DNA of 33,932 nt from DASPXY01 sp038227745. Lineage in GTDB: Bacteria > Planctomycetota > Planctomycetia > Gemmatales > Gemmataceae. Below are positions 17,754-25,004 of this stretch, piece after piece. Every line of letters starts with the position of its first letter. Position 1 is the first letter of the stretch. The stretch lies in NCBI GenBank assembly GCA_038227745.1, contig JBBRPS010000013.1, forward strand, positions 1 through 33,932, in the 5' to 3' direction. Made by a program: the position numbers and the translations under genes. The notes under the pieces were generated by a model, which saw nothing but the letters and a program-made list of their open reading frames with translations, made no database searches and was not told the DNA's origin.

Positions 17754-18182
17754 TTAGCTCTCGTCAATGACCCAGTTTGCGCGGGTTCCCGCCAGGTCTT
17801 GCTGAAACGGTGCGAGGAGAGCCAGGGTCGTGGGGGCGACGACCCCGGCAGTCGTCGTGCCGGCCTTATACAGCATCTCCAGCCCGGCCGCGACGGCGTC
17901 TTCGGAGAAGACACCGGTCCCGTGGGTGAATACCCGCATCCCTTTCCCGGCAGCGCCGTTGAAGCCATCATCGAGGTGTTCGGGGATGAGATGCCCTGGG
18001 AGTCCTCGCCAATCGGCGGACACGGACATGCCTTTACGATTCAAGAGGACATTCCCGCCGCCGTCGAGATCGACGTCGGCATGACGGTGCGGCGGCGGAC
18101 GAACACCCAGACACTTCGCCACGGCCCCAACCCGAGGTAGCCCGTCAGCATCGACGAGCATTGGACGGACGATTCGCGCCAC
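17754..18182 (-). CDS. Hypothetical protein, first gene of a two-gene island
   Basis: A 142-residue soluble protein starting at GTG 18182 (VARIVRPMLVDADGLPRVG), with GGGGGGA upstream; ATG 18161 is an alternative start. Visible segments are a polar N-terminus with PPPHRHADVDLDGGGN, a middle SVSADWRGLPGHLIPEHLDD, GKGMRVFTHGTGVFSED, and an end FQQDLAGTRANWVIDES. The mixture of short beta strands and the Arg, His, Thr-Gly-Thr and Glu residues could fit a small enzyme or toxin fold (ADP-ribosyltransferase-like toxins were considered), but I do not recognise the family with confidence. It is followed 4 bp later by 17285-17749. The island is bounded by an 18-bp direct repeat and by gene fragments, consistent with an acquired module. 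Confidence 0.55.
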   Translation of the reverse strand: MARIVRPMLVDADGLPRVGAVAKCLGVRPPPHRHADVDLDGGGNVLLNRKGMSVSADWRGLPGHLIPEHLDDGFNGAAGKGMRVFTHGTGVFSEDAVAAGLEMLYKAGTTTAGVVAPTTLALLAPFQQDLAGTRANWVIDES

Positions 18183-18289
18183 AGCTTGAACATCCCCCCA
18201 GCCTCCGTAGTGTGCCTATCTCGGAGGCGCCCATGCTCTCGTGCCAGGCATCGGCAGCCCTGCTGTCCAGTATTCTACGAGTTGCGCCA

Positions 18290-18310
18290 AGCGAAGGGCC
18301 GTCCTTCGCT
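18290..18310. repeat. Short hairpin with GAAGCGCCAGCGAAGG-type flank
   Basis: AGCGAAGG (18290-18297) and CCTTCGCT (18303-18310) pair around five bases, followed by GGCGCTTCAGGCTTGTGTC. On the minus strand this lies about 64 bp after the stop of the DUF1501 remnant. From memory, a CGCTGGCGCTTC-containing repeat is common in planctomycete intergenic DNA. Confidence 0.5.
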
Positions 18311-18373
18311 GGCGCTTCAGGCTTGTGTCAACTTGGCCCGAGTCGAGTATCCGTCTGAAGAGTTGCGCGCGGT

Positions 18374-18640
18374 CTACCCGAACAGCGGCAGCGGCCGTCC
18401 GTCCGTCAGCGCCAGCGGCCGGCCGAAGGCGTCCTGGATCTGGCTCTCCGGCGAGATGCCCAGCGCGTGGAAGACCGTGGCGTGCAGGTCGGCCGGGCCG
18501 CACGCCTGGTCGGCCGGCGTCGAGGCGATGCGGTCCGAGCGGCCGTAAACCTGCCCGCCGCGGACGCCGCCGCCCGCGAACGCCACCGAGTAGCAGTTGG
18601 GGAAGTGGTCGCGGCCGGCGCCGCGGTTGAGCCGCGGCCT
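18374..18640 (-). pseudogene. DUF1501 protein, C-terminal remnant
   Basis: Eighty-eight codons of a DUF1501 (sulfatase-like, planctomycete) protein remain: from PRLNRGAGRDHFPNCYSVAF through GGGVRGGQVYGRSDRIAS and ALGISPESQIQDAFGRP to the stop at 18374. The usual protein is about 450 residues, so some 80 per cent is missing. Upstream of about 18640 the frame turns into nonsense because the DNA changes abruptly to a different, oppositely oriented gene fragment. DUF1501 genes normally sit with DUF1549/DUF1553 cytochrome-like genes, which are absent here. A second scrap of the same 3' end occurs at 17018-17035. Confidence 0.85.
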
Positions 18641-19128
18641 GCTGCACGACGAGCGCAGCCGGCGGGCGGTGCTGGTGGCGGAGCGCTTCGCCGACCGGAC
18701 GGCGTCGCTGGCGGAACTGAAGGCGGCGCGGGTCGAGGCGTGGGAGGCCGCGCGCGAACTGCGTACGTCGGAGGCGTGGGCCGCCGCGGAGACCGCCGAA
18801 CTGGACGCCCGCCTTGCCGCCCACACCGCGGCCGGGCAACCGGGGTGGGCCCGGCAACGGCACCTCCTGCACGACCTGTTCGGCAACCCCTTCCGCCCTT
18901 CGCGCCTGGCGCCGCTCTGGCTGCGCTGGAACGGCGGCACCGTGCCGGCGATGGCGCGCAGTATCTATAGAGGGGCACACCTTCGAGGATCTGCCGTTCC
19001 TCGCGGACGCGCTGGAAGAGGCGGGCTGCACCGACGGACGCATCCTCGCTCACTGTCGGTCCCGGCGGGAGCACGTGCGCGGGTGCTGGGTGCTCGATGT
19101 CTTGCTGGGGAAATCCTGGACCGGCTGA
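18639..19128 (+). pseudogene. Truncated, frameshifted member of a Gemmata-type paralogous family
   Basis: From 18639 the plus frame reads LLHDERSRRAVLVAERFADR and continues to HDLFGNPFRPSRLAPLWLRW and VPAMARSIY near 18968. Coding then resumes one base out of frame at 18970 as EGHTFEDLPFLADALEEAGC and DGRILAHCRS...HVRGCWVLDVLLGK, ending at 19128. I recognise the DIFGNPFRP ... ADALEEAGC ... HCRGPGPHVRGCWVVDLLLGK pattern from a large family of hypothetical proteins in Gemmata relatives. The N-terminal 60 or so residues are missing at the junction with the DUF1501 remnant, and a net single-base shift at about 18969 breaks the rest. Almost certainly non-functional. Confidence 0.75.
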
Positions 19129-19193
19129 TTGCGCGTCAGCGGCTCCGGTGCGTGACTGCAAGTCCGTGGTCCCTCTCGCTGAGGCGCTTCGCC

Positions 19194-19946
19194 ATGCTAA
19201 AGGTGGTTTTTCCGGTGGCGGCGATTGTCGCGGGGATGGGTGGACTTCTCCCCGGCCACCCCTCCTCGGCCCCGACCGCGGCTGCAGACGGCCGGCGTGG
19301 AGGCGCCTCCGTCCGCAACACCTTTTCCATTGTGGCCTACGACCGCCGGCGTCAAGAATGGGGCGTGGGCACGGCCTCCAAGGTCCTGGCGGTGGGCGCC
19401 GGGACGCCCTGGGGGAAGGCAGGCGCCGGGGCGATCGCCACGCAGGCCGCGGCCAACGTCACCTACGGCCCCCGCGGCCTGGAGTTGCTCGCCAGGGGCA
19501 GGACCGCGGCGGAGGTGCTCAAGCAACTCACCGACGCCGACAACGACCGGGAGGATCGCCAGGTGGGCATTGTCGATGCGAGAGGCAATCCTGCCCATTT
19601 CACCGGGAAAGAGTGTGATGCCTGGGCCGGCGCCAGGGCGGGGAAGGACTACGTCTGCCTGGGCAACCTGCTGGCGGGCAAGGAGGTGGTCGAGAAAATG
19701 GCGGCGGCGTTCGAGAAGGCCAGGGGGCCGCTGGCCTGGCGCGTCGTGGCCTCCCTGGAGGCCGGGGAGAGGGCCGGCGGCGACAAGCGCGGCAAGCAGT
19801 CCGCCGCCCTGCTGATCGTCCGGGCCAAGGGGGGCTACCTCGGCCTCGACGACCGCGCCATCGACTTGCGCGTCGATGACCATCAGCACCCGATCCGGGA
19901 GCTCGCGCGCATCCTGGCCCTGGCCTTGCCGGGGCCGCGCGACTGA
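19194..19946 (+). CDS. DUF1028 family protein, exported
   Basis: A 250-residue protein with a signal-like N-terminus (MLKVVFPVAAIVAGMGGLLP, Ala-rich cleavage region near 31). The DUF1028 domain follows: NTFSIVAYDRRRQEWGVGTA, SKVLAVGAGTPWGKAGAGAIATQA, RGLELLARGRTAAEVLKQLT, RQVGIVDARGNPAHFTGKEC and GNLLAGKEVVEKMAAAFE. DUF1028 proteins have an Ntn-hydrolase-like fold, and the TFS segment is the conserved start of the domain. The activity is not established. ATG 19194 has GAGG ten bases before it and starts the signal peptide; the same open frame runs upstream into the paralogue fragment but is unrelated. The C-terminal region (HPIRELARILALALPG) matches the family tail. It is a single gene on the plus strand. 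Confidence 0.9.
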   Translation: MLKVVFPVAAIVAGMGGLLPGHPSSAPTAAADGRRGGASVRNTFSIVAYDRRRQEWGVGTASKVLAVGAGTPWGKAGAGAIATQAAANVTYGPRGLELLARGRTAAEVLKQLTDADNDREDRQVGIVDARGNPAHFTGKECDAWAGARAGKDYVCLGNLLAGKEVVEKMAAAFEKARGPLAWRVVASLEAGERAGGDKRGKQSAALLIVRAKGGYLGLDDRAIDLRVDDHQHPIRELARILALALPGPRD

Positions 19947-20103
19947 TCGCGAGACGCGGTGTCAAGCCGTGCGGCGCGACGCATTTTTCTTTTTCCTTGC
20001 CCCGGGTTCCTCTGCATGGGTAGGCTGTCTGGGAGACGACAGTCTCGTGCCCGGGAGGGCGAACCAGCCTCGCAACCGCTACCTTTCTTCAGGAGGGTGC
20101 CTC

Positions 20104-22689
20104 ATGCTACGTTCCTGGCCACGCACACACACCGCATGGACGATCTTCGCGGCCTTCCTCGCCCTCGCCGCGGCCCTCTTCTTGCCCCTCCGCGCGGGCG
20201 GCCAGCAACCCGGCAACGCCATGCCGACGCCGCGCCTCCTCCTCGTCACGCCCTGTGGCGGACAAACCGGCTCCACTTTCGAGGTCACCGTCACCGGCCA
20301 GGACCTCGACGCCCCCACCGGCCTGCACTTCAGCCACCCCGACATCAAGGCCGAACCGCTCGGCGCCGGCTCGCCCGCCAAGGTCGTCTCCATGAAAGGC
20401 AAGAAGGGCGGCAAGGCCATGACGAACGCCGCCAACCAGCGCTTCAAGGTCACCGTCCCCGCCGACGTGCCCCCCGGCATCCACGACGTCCGCGTCGTCG
20501 GCAAATGGGGCATCTCCAACCCGCGCGCCTTCGTCGTCGGCGACCTCAAGGAGTTCGTCGAGCGCGAACCCAACAACGACGTCCCCGAGGGCCAGCGCGT
20601 CGAGGTCAACTCCACCGTGACCGGCGTCATCAGCGCGCCGACCGACGTCGATTACTACCTCTTCCACGGCCAGAAGGGTCAGCGCGTCGTCGTGAGCTGC
20701 CTGACCAGCAGCATCGACAGCCGCCTGCCGGCCGTGATCGAACTTTACAGCAGCGCCGGCAGTTCCCTGGCGTCCAGCCGCGGTTACCGCGAGAACGACG
20801 CCCTCCTCGACGCCACCCTGACCGAGGACGGGGACTACTACGTGCGCGTCAGCAGCTTCACCTACACCCAGGGCGGCGCGGACTACTTCTACCGCCTGAC
20901 CGTCACGACGGCGCCGTGGATCGACGCCGTCTTCCCGCCGATGGTCGAGCCGGGCAAGTCGGCGCAGGTGACCGTTTACGGCCGCAACCTGCCGGGCGGC
21001 AAGGCCGACTCGTCCGCGGTCGTGGACGGCCGCGTGCTGGAGAAGATCACCGTCACGGTCGAGGCGCCGGCCGACGCCGTTGCCGGTCAGCGCCTCGCCT
21101 ACACCGGCCACGTCACCCCGGCCGCGTCGGGCCTCGACGGCTTCGAGCTGCGGCTGCGTAACGGCGCGGGTGTCTCCAACCCGATGCTGCTCACCTACGC
21201 CCACGCCCCCGTCGTGCTGGAGAACCCGGCCAACGACACTCCCGAGAACGCCCAGCGGCTGACACTGCCGTGCGAGGTTGCCGGCCGCTTCGAGAAGAGG
21301 AACGATCGCGACTGGTACGTCTTCCACGCCCGCAAGGGTGACGTTTACAGCATTGAGGGCTTTGCCGAGCGCCTCGGTTCGCCACTGGACCTGTTTCTGG
21401 AAGTGCGCAAGGCGGGCGCGGCCAATGTGCTGGCGGAGCTGGACGACGACCCGGAGATCCTGAGCCTGCAGCTCTACACGCGCAGCGACGACCCGCCGCG
21501 CTACCGCTTCGCGGCGCCCGCCGACGGCGATTACCTGCTGCAGGTCGGCAGCCGCGACGGGACCATGCGCTGGGGGCCGCGGCACGTTTACCGGGTGCGG
21601 ATCACGCCGGAGCGACCGGACTTCCGCGTCATCGCCATGCCGCCGGGCGCCAACCTCCCCGACGCAGCCGTCGTCCACCGCGGCGGCCATCAGCTGTTCA
21701 ACCTCGTGGTCTGGCGGCAGGACGGCTTCAACGGCGAGATCGCGGTGACGGCGGAGGGGCTGCCACCGGGCGTGACGTTGCCGCCGCAGGTGATCCCGCC
21801 CGGGGCGAAGCAGGGGGTGCTGGTGGTCAGCGCCGAACCGGACGCCCCCGCCTGGGCGGGGACGGTGCGGCTGGCGGCGCGGGCGAAGGTCGGCGGCAAG
21901 GAGCTGGTGCGCGAGGTGCGGGCGGCGACGGCAACCTGGCCCACGCCGCAGCCGAATATCCCGACCCTCAGCCGCCTGGACCGCGAGGTGGTGCTGGCGG
22001 TGCGCGACCAGGCACCGTTCAGCCTGACGGCGGAGGGCAAGCGCTTCGCGGTGCTGCCTGGGGGGAAGGTCACGGTGCCGCTCACGCTGAAGCGCCTCTG
22101 GCCCGACCTCAAGGGGCCAGTGCAGTTGACTGCCCTGGACGCGACCAAGAACCTGACCTTCCGGCCGCTGACGCTGCAGCCCGGCAAGGACCGCGGCGAG
22201 GCGGTCTTCGACGTGAAGAACAACGCGATACCGGGGACCTACACCGTCGTGCTGCGCGGCCAGGCGCAGGCGCCGTTCGCCCGCGACACCAAGGCCAAGG
22301 GCAAGAAGGCGAATCTCAACATCGTGCAGCCGTCCACGCCGATCACGATCCGGGTCCTGCCGAAGGAGGTGGCGAAACTGACACTCAGCCCCGGGACCGT
22401 GAACGTCAAGCGCGGCGGCCGGACGGAGGTGGTGGTGCAGGTGGCGCGGTTGTACGACTACGAGGGCGATTTCAAGGTGCAGCTCATCCTGCCTCCAGGC
22501 ACGAAGGGCCTGAGCGCGGATAAAGTCATCATCCCCGCGGGGCAGAACGAGGCGCGGCTGGTGCTGCGGGCCGCTCCTGACGCGGCGACGGGTCCGCGGC
22601 CGAGCCTCAGCGTGGAGGCGGTGGCGCTGATCGACGGCACGCTGCCGGCGACGCACCGAGCCAAGCTCAGCATCAGTGTGGGCAAGTGA
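20104..22689 (+). CDS. Large exported protein with PPC domains
   Basis: An 861-residue exported protein. The signal peptide is about residues 1-34 (TIFAAFLALAAALFLPLRAGG). A TIG/IPT-like N-terminal sandwich follows (LLLVTPCGGQTGSTFEVTVT), then PPC domain 1 at about 152-275 (EREPNNDVPEGQRVE, DVDYYLFHGQKGQRVVV, DGDYYVRVSSFTY), an IPT-like segment at about 280-370, PPC domain 2 at about 372-495 (ENPANDTPENAQRL, DRDWYVFHARKGDVYSIEGF) and several Ig-like or NEW3-like domains to the C-terminus. Such proteins occur widely in planctomycetes next to DUF1501/DUF1553 genes; here only a DUF1501 remnant remains 1.5 kb upstream. AGGAGGGTG lies 6-8 bases before ATG 20104. It is probably secreted or attached to the cell surface, with a binding rather than enzymatic role (inference). 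A hairpin follows 8 bp after the stop. Confidence 0.92.
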   Translation: MLRSWPRTHTAWTIFAAFLALAAALFLPLRAGGQQPGNAMPTPRLLLVTPCGGQTGSTFEVTVTGQDLDAPTGLHFSHPDIKAEPLGAGSPAKVVSMKGKKGGKAMTNAANQRFKVTVPADVPPGIHDVRVVGKWGISNPRAFVVGDLKEFVEREPNNDVPEGQRVEVNSTVTGVISAPTDVDYYLFHGQKGQRVVVSCLTSSIDSRLPAVIELYSSAGSSLASSRGYRENDALLDATLTEDGDYYVRVSSFTYTQGGADYFYRLTVTTAPWIDAVFPPMVEPGKSAQVTVYGRNLPGGKADSSAVVDGRVLEKITVTVEAPADAVAGQRLAYTGHVTPAASGLDGFELRLRNGAGVSNPMLLTYAHAPVVLENPANDTPENAQRLTLPCEVAGRFEKRNDRDWYVFHARKGDVYSIEGFAERLGSPLDLFLEVRKAGAANVLAELDDDPEILSLQLYTRSDDPPRYRFAAPADGDYLLQVGSRDGTMRWGPRHVYRVRITPERPDFRVIAMPPGANLPDAAVVHRGGHQLFNLVVWRQDGFNGEIAVTAEGLPPGVTLPPQVIPPGAKQGVLVVSAEPDAPAWAGTVRLAARAKVGGKELVREVRAATATWPTPQPNIPTLSRLDREVVLAVRDQAPFSLTAEGKRFAVLPGGKVTVPLTLKRLWPDLKGPVQLTALDATKNLTFRPLTLQPGKDRGEAVFDVKNNAIPGTYTVVLRGQAQAPFARDTKAKGKKANLNIVQPSTPITIRVLPKEVAKLTLSPGTVNVKRGGRTEVVVQVARLYDYEGDFKVQLILPPGTKGLSADKVIIPAGQNEARLVLRAAPDAATGPRPSLSVEAVALIDGTLPATHRAKLSISVGK

Positions 22690-22697
22690 AGGAGGTT

Positions 22698-22728
22698 CGT
22701 GGGGACAAGCTGCCAGCTTGTCCCCACG
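22698..22728. repeat. Perfect hairpin after the PPC-domain gene
   Basis: CGTGGGGACAAGCTG (22698-22712) pairs exactly with CAGCTTGTCCCCACG (22714-22728). It is preceded by GGTT, giving the GGTTCGTGG edge also seen at 2726. It starts 8 bp after the stop codon. No T-tract follows, so it is not a standard terminator, though it could still stop or protect the transcript. Confidence 0.8.
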
Positions 22729-22778
22729 ACCGCCCCTCGAAAGAGTCGCCTTGACTTGGGGGTCGAAATAAGGGAAGC

Positions 22779-22793
22779 TTTGCGATGTAAAGT
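22779..22793. promoter_or_regulatory. Candidate operator for the winged-helix regulator
   Basis: CTTTGCGATGTAAAG is an imperfect palindrome 58 bp upstream of the membrane-protein start. It matches the perfect palindrome at 23871-23887 (CTTTGCGGAGCAAAG) at 12 of 15 positions. A TTGACT lies at 22752-22757, but a clear -10 was not found. It is the likely binding site of the regulator encoded at 23446-23838. Confidence 0.6.
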
Positions 22794-22850
22794 TCAGCGG
22801 GCGTCGTGCCGATCCTGTTAAGGCGAGGCGCCCGCGGGTGGGGAGCGGCC

Positions 22851-23474
22851 ATGGAGCTTCGCGAAGCGTTGACCCAGATTTCCGAGATCCGCCGCCAGGT
22901 GGCGCGGACGGAGGTCTTCCGCGGCTACCGGGCGCTGCCGGTGGCCTTCTCCGGCCTGCTCGCCCTCGCCGTCGCCGCCTTCCAGGAGGTGCGCCTGCCC
23001 GACCCCGCCCAGAACGTGACGGCTTACCTGGCCCTCTGGGTCGGCGCTGCCCTGGTCAGCCTGGCGGCAACCGGGGCGGAGATGGTGCTGCACTACCGCC
23101 GTTACGCCTCGCGGCTCGCCCGGCAGACGGTCTGGCTCGCCGTGGGGCAGTTCCTGCCGTGCATCGCGGCGGGCGGCCTGCTGACGTTCGCGACCGTCGC
23201 CCATGCCCGCGAGAACCTGTGGATGCTGCCGGGGCTGTGGGCCATCCTGTTCAGCCTCGGCATCTTCGCCTCTTACCGGCTGCTGCCGCCGGCGACCTTC
23301 TGGGTCGGCCTGTTCTACATGGCCGCCGGCACACTGTGCCTGACGCTGCGCGAGGCCGCCCTGTCGCCGTGGGCCATGGGCGTGCCGTTCGGCGCCGGGC
23401 AGCTGCTGGCCGCGGCGGTACTGTACTGGACCCTGGAACGCACTGATGGCGAACCCGAAGAACAAACCGACTGA
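22851..23474 (+). CDS. Multi-pass membrane protein paired with a winged-helix regulator
   Basis: A 207-residue protein with a short cytoplasmic helix (LREALTQISEIRRQVARTEV FRGYR) and about six hydrophobic segments (approximately residues 30-48, 58-78, 98-118, 126-145, 149-165 and 172-190). ATG 22851 is preceded by GGGGAG; upstream codons to 22806 are Arg-rich and unlikely to be translated. The 3' end overlaps the regulator gene by 29 bp in another frame, so the pair must be co-transcribed and translationally linked. Such membrane protein/ArsR-like pairs suggest a sensor or efflux role, but no catalytic motif is visible. Function unknown. Confidence 0.82.
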   Translation: MELREALTQISEIRRQVARTEVFRGYRALPVAFSGLLALAVAAFQEVRLPDPAQNVTAYLALWVGAALVSLAATGAEMVLHYRRYASRLARQTVWLAVGQFLPCIAAGGLLTFATVAHARENLWMLPGLWAILFSLGIFASYRLLPPATFWVGLFYMAAGTLCLTLREAALSPWAMGVPFGAGQLLAAAVLYWTLERTDGEPEEQTD

Positions 23475-23838
23475 CGGCAGCGGTCGTTACGCCTACGACG
23501 GCCTCGACCGGGTCATCCACGAGAAGGCCCGGCTGGGCATCGTCACGTCGCTCGCGACACACCCGAAGGGACTGCTCTTCGGTGACTTGAAGGAGCTGTG
23601 CTCTCTCACGGACGGCAACCTGAGCCGGCACCTGGGGGTGCTGCACGACGCCGGGTTGGTGGAGGTGTGGAAGGGCTTCCAGGGCAACCGTCCGCAGACG
23701 CTGTGCCGCCTGACGGCGGTGGGCCGCAAGCGTTTCGTGGAGTACATCACGGTGCTGGAGAACGTCGTGACCGATGCCCTGTCCGCGGAGGACCCCGAGG
23801 CGCCGCCGTCGCTGTCGGAGGGCTGGTCGCCGGCGTGA
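23446..23838 (+). CDS. Winged-helix transcriptional regulator (HTH_34/MarR-ArsR-like)
   Basis: A 130-residue DNA-binding protein. The winged helix covers about residues 20-100: DGLDRVIHEKARLGIVTSLA, GLLFGDLKELCSLTDGNLSR as helix-turn-helix with HLGVLHDAGLVEV, and the wing segment GFQGNRPQTLCRLTAVGRKR. This is the PF13601-type winged helix found in single-domain regulators. It starts inside the membrane-protein gene (ATG 23446, 29-bp overlap). Two matching palindromes, at 22779-22793 upstream and 23871-23887 downstream, are likely binding sites, so self-regulation is probable. A compact hairpin with seven T residues follows the stop. The signal sensed is unknown; no effector-binding domain or metal-binding cysteine pair is present. 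Confidence 0.92.
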   Translation: MANPKNKPTDGSGRYAYDGLDRVIHEKARLGIVTSLATHPKGLLFGDLKELCSLTDGNLSRHLGVLHDAGLVEVWKGFQGNRPQTLCRLTAVGRKRFVEYITVLENVVTDALSAEDPEAPPSLSEGWSPA

Positions 23839-23842
23839 CGTT

Positions 23843-23862
23843 GGACGGTCGTCCCTTTTTTT
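23843..23862 (+). terminator. Rho-independent terminator after the regulator gene
   Basis: GGAC-GGTC-GTCC (23843-23854) forms a short GC stem five bases after the stop codon and is followed by seven T residues (23856-23862). The stem is short, so termination may be partial. It is the only T-tract terminator seen in the window. Confidence 0.6.
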
Positions 23863-23870
23863 CGGCGGAA

Positions 23871-23887
23871 ACTTTGCGGAGCAAAGT
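23871..23887. promoter_or_regulatory. Perfect ACTTTGC/GCAAAGT palindrome
   Basis: ACTTTGC-GGA-GCAAAGT has perfect 7-bp arms. It lies just beyond the terminator and 160 bp before ispH. It resembles the site at 22779-22793, so the winged-helix regulator may bind here too, either controlling the ispH side or acting as a second site for looping. Confidence 0.65.
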
Positions 23888-24047
23888 ACGCGGGGGCATA
23901 AAGTCATGATCGACCGTACTGGCACGAACCGCGTTTGAGGAGTCACGTTAAGCCACGCGACCGGGCACGGTTCACTCCTGGGCCTGGGGCGCGGCGTCTC
24001 TCCCCACGGAAGAGGCAGGGCTCACAGAGCCCCGAGAGGAGCACGGT

Positions 24048-24911
24048 ATGAGAATCATCCGGGCCGAGGTGATGGGCATGTGCTTCGGCGTCCGCGACGC
24101 CCTGCAAATCCTCGAAGACGTCGAGCGGCCCGAGGCGGTCACCATCCACGGCGAGCTCGTTCACAACGAGGTCGTGCTGAACCGACTCGGCGAGCGCGGC
24201 TTCCGGATGGTCAGCGAGAACGGCCGCACCGAACTGCCGCTCACCGAGACGGTGCTCATCACCGCGCACGGCGTCAGTGACGCGGAGCGGCGGCGACTGG
24301 AGGCTGCCGGCAAACGCCTGGTGGACACGACCTGTCCGCTGGTCACGCGCGCCCATCACGCCGCCCAGAAACTGCAGGCCGACGGCTACCACGTGCTCGT
24401 CATCGGCCGGCGCGGCCATGTCGAGGTGCAGGGCGTCGTCGAGGATCTGCACAGCTTCGACGTCATCCAGGCGCCGGCGGAGGTGCGCCGCTACCCGCAC
24501 CGGCGCCTGGGAATCATGTGCCAGACGACCTCACCGGCGCGCCAGGTCGCCCGCATCCGCGCGGCCGTCGCCGATCTCAACCCCGACGCCGACATCCGCT
24601 TCCTCGACACCGTTTGCCACCCGACCAAGGACCATCAGAAGGCGCTGGAGACGATGCTGGAACAGGTCGAGGCGGTGGTCGTGGTCGGCGGCCGCAACTC
24701 GAACAACACGCGCGAGCTGGTGACGCGCTGCCGCGAGAAGGGCCTCCCCGCGTTCCACGTCCAGAGGGCGGCCGACCTGGAGCCGGAGTGGTTCGACGGC
24801 GTCGAGACGGCCGGCCTGACGGCGGGCACCTCGACCCTCGATGAGACGATCGAGGAAGTTTATCAGGCGCTGTCGCGGCTGCACGCGGCAGCAACACGCC
24901 TCACCGTTTAG
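24048..24911 (+). CDS. ispH: 4-hydroxy-3-methylbut-2-enyl diphosphate reductase
   Basis: The last enzyme of the MEP isoprenoid pathway. It reduces HMBPP to isopentenyl and dimethylallyl diphosphate with a 4Fe-4S cluster, in the cytoplasm. The 287-residue product has the three cluster cysteines C12 (MGMCFGV), C96 (DTTCPLVT) and C190 (DTVCHPTKDHQ). The substrate-binding His40-region (GELVHNEVV), H124 and catalytic E126 (GHVEVQG), and the SN/NN motif (GGRNSNNTREL) are also present. Length is slightly below the Escherichia coli enzyme. GAGGAG lies 7-8 bases before ATG 24048. The stop TAG is inside the left arm of the hairpin element at 24906-24978. The gene appears to stand alone; the ferritin-like gene begins 93 bp later. 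Confidence 0.97.
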   Translation: MRIIRAEVMGMCFGVRDALQILEDVERPEAVTIHGELVHNEVVLNRLGERGFRMVSENGRTELPLTETVLITAHGVSDAERRRLEAAGKRLVDTTCPLVTRAHHAAQKLQADGYHVLVIGRRGHVEVQGVVEDLHSFDVIQAPAEVRRYPHRRLGIMCQTTSPARQVARIRAAVADLNPDADIRFLDTVCHPTKDHQKALETMLEQVEAVVVVGGRNSNNTRELVTRCREKGLPAFHVQRAADLEPEWFDGVETAGLTAGTSTLDETIEEVYQALSRLHAAATRLTV

Positions 24912-24978
24912 CCGCGGTTCGCAGAACCGCGTGCGGCCGGCGTCTCGGCGAACGCGGTTCTGCGAACCGCGGCTAAAC
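24906..24978. repeat. TTTAGCCGC-edged nested hairpin after ispH
   Basis: The 26-bp arms 24906-24931 and 24953-24978 are exact reverse complements with outer edge GTTTAGCCGCGG. Each arm also folds (CGCGGTTC-GCA-GAACCGCG). The TAG in the left edge (24909-24911) is the ispH stop codon. The same edge in the same phase ends the DUF58 gene at 208. Confidence 0.88.
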
Positions 24979-25004
24979 TCAACCTTCACGTAACGGAGTC
25001 GCAA

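Larger units (their letters stand above)
17018..18394. repeat. 18-bp direct repeat flanking the 17.1-18.2 kb island
   Basis: CCCGAACAGCGGCAGCGG occurs exactly at 17018-17035 and again at 18377-18394, 1359 bp apart. In both places it is the antisense of the C-terminal LPLFG codons of a DUF1501 gene. The span between holds a two-gene minus-strand island. The repeat may mark an insertion or a partial duplication of the DUF1501 3' end. Confidence 0.6.

Noticed and set aside
18597..19193. One long protein joining the paralogue fragment to the DUF1028 protein
   Set aside because: The open frame is continuous by chance; the first part is a frameshifted pseudogene and the DUF1028 protein has its own signal peptide and start at 19194.
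20107..22656. An 849-codon minus-strand frame opposite the PPC-domain gene
   Set aside because: His/Arg-rich composition without motifs; the plus strand shows signal peptide, PPC domains and a good ribosome site.
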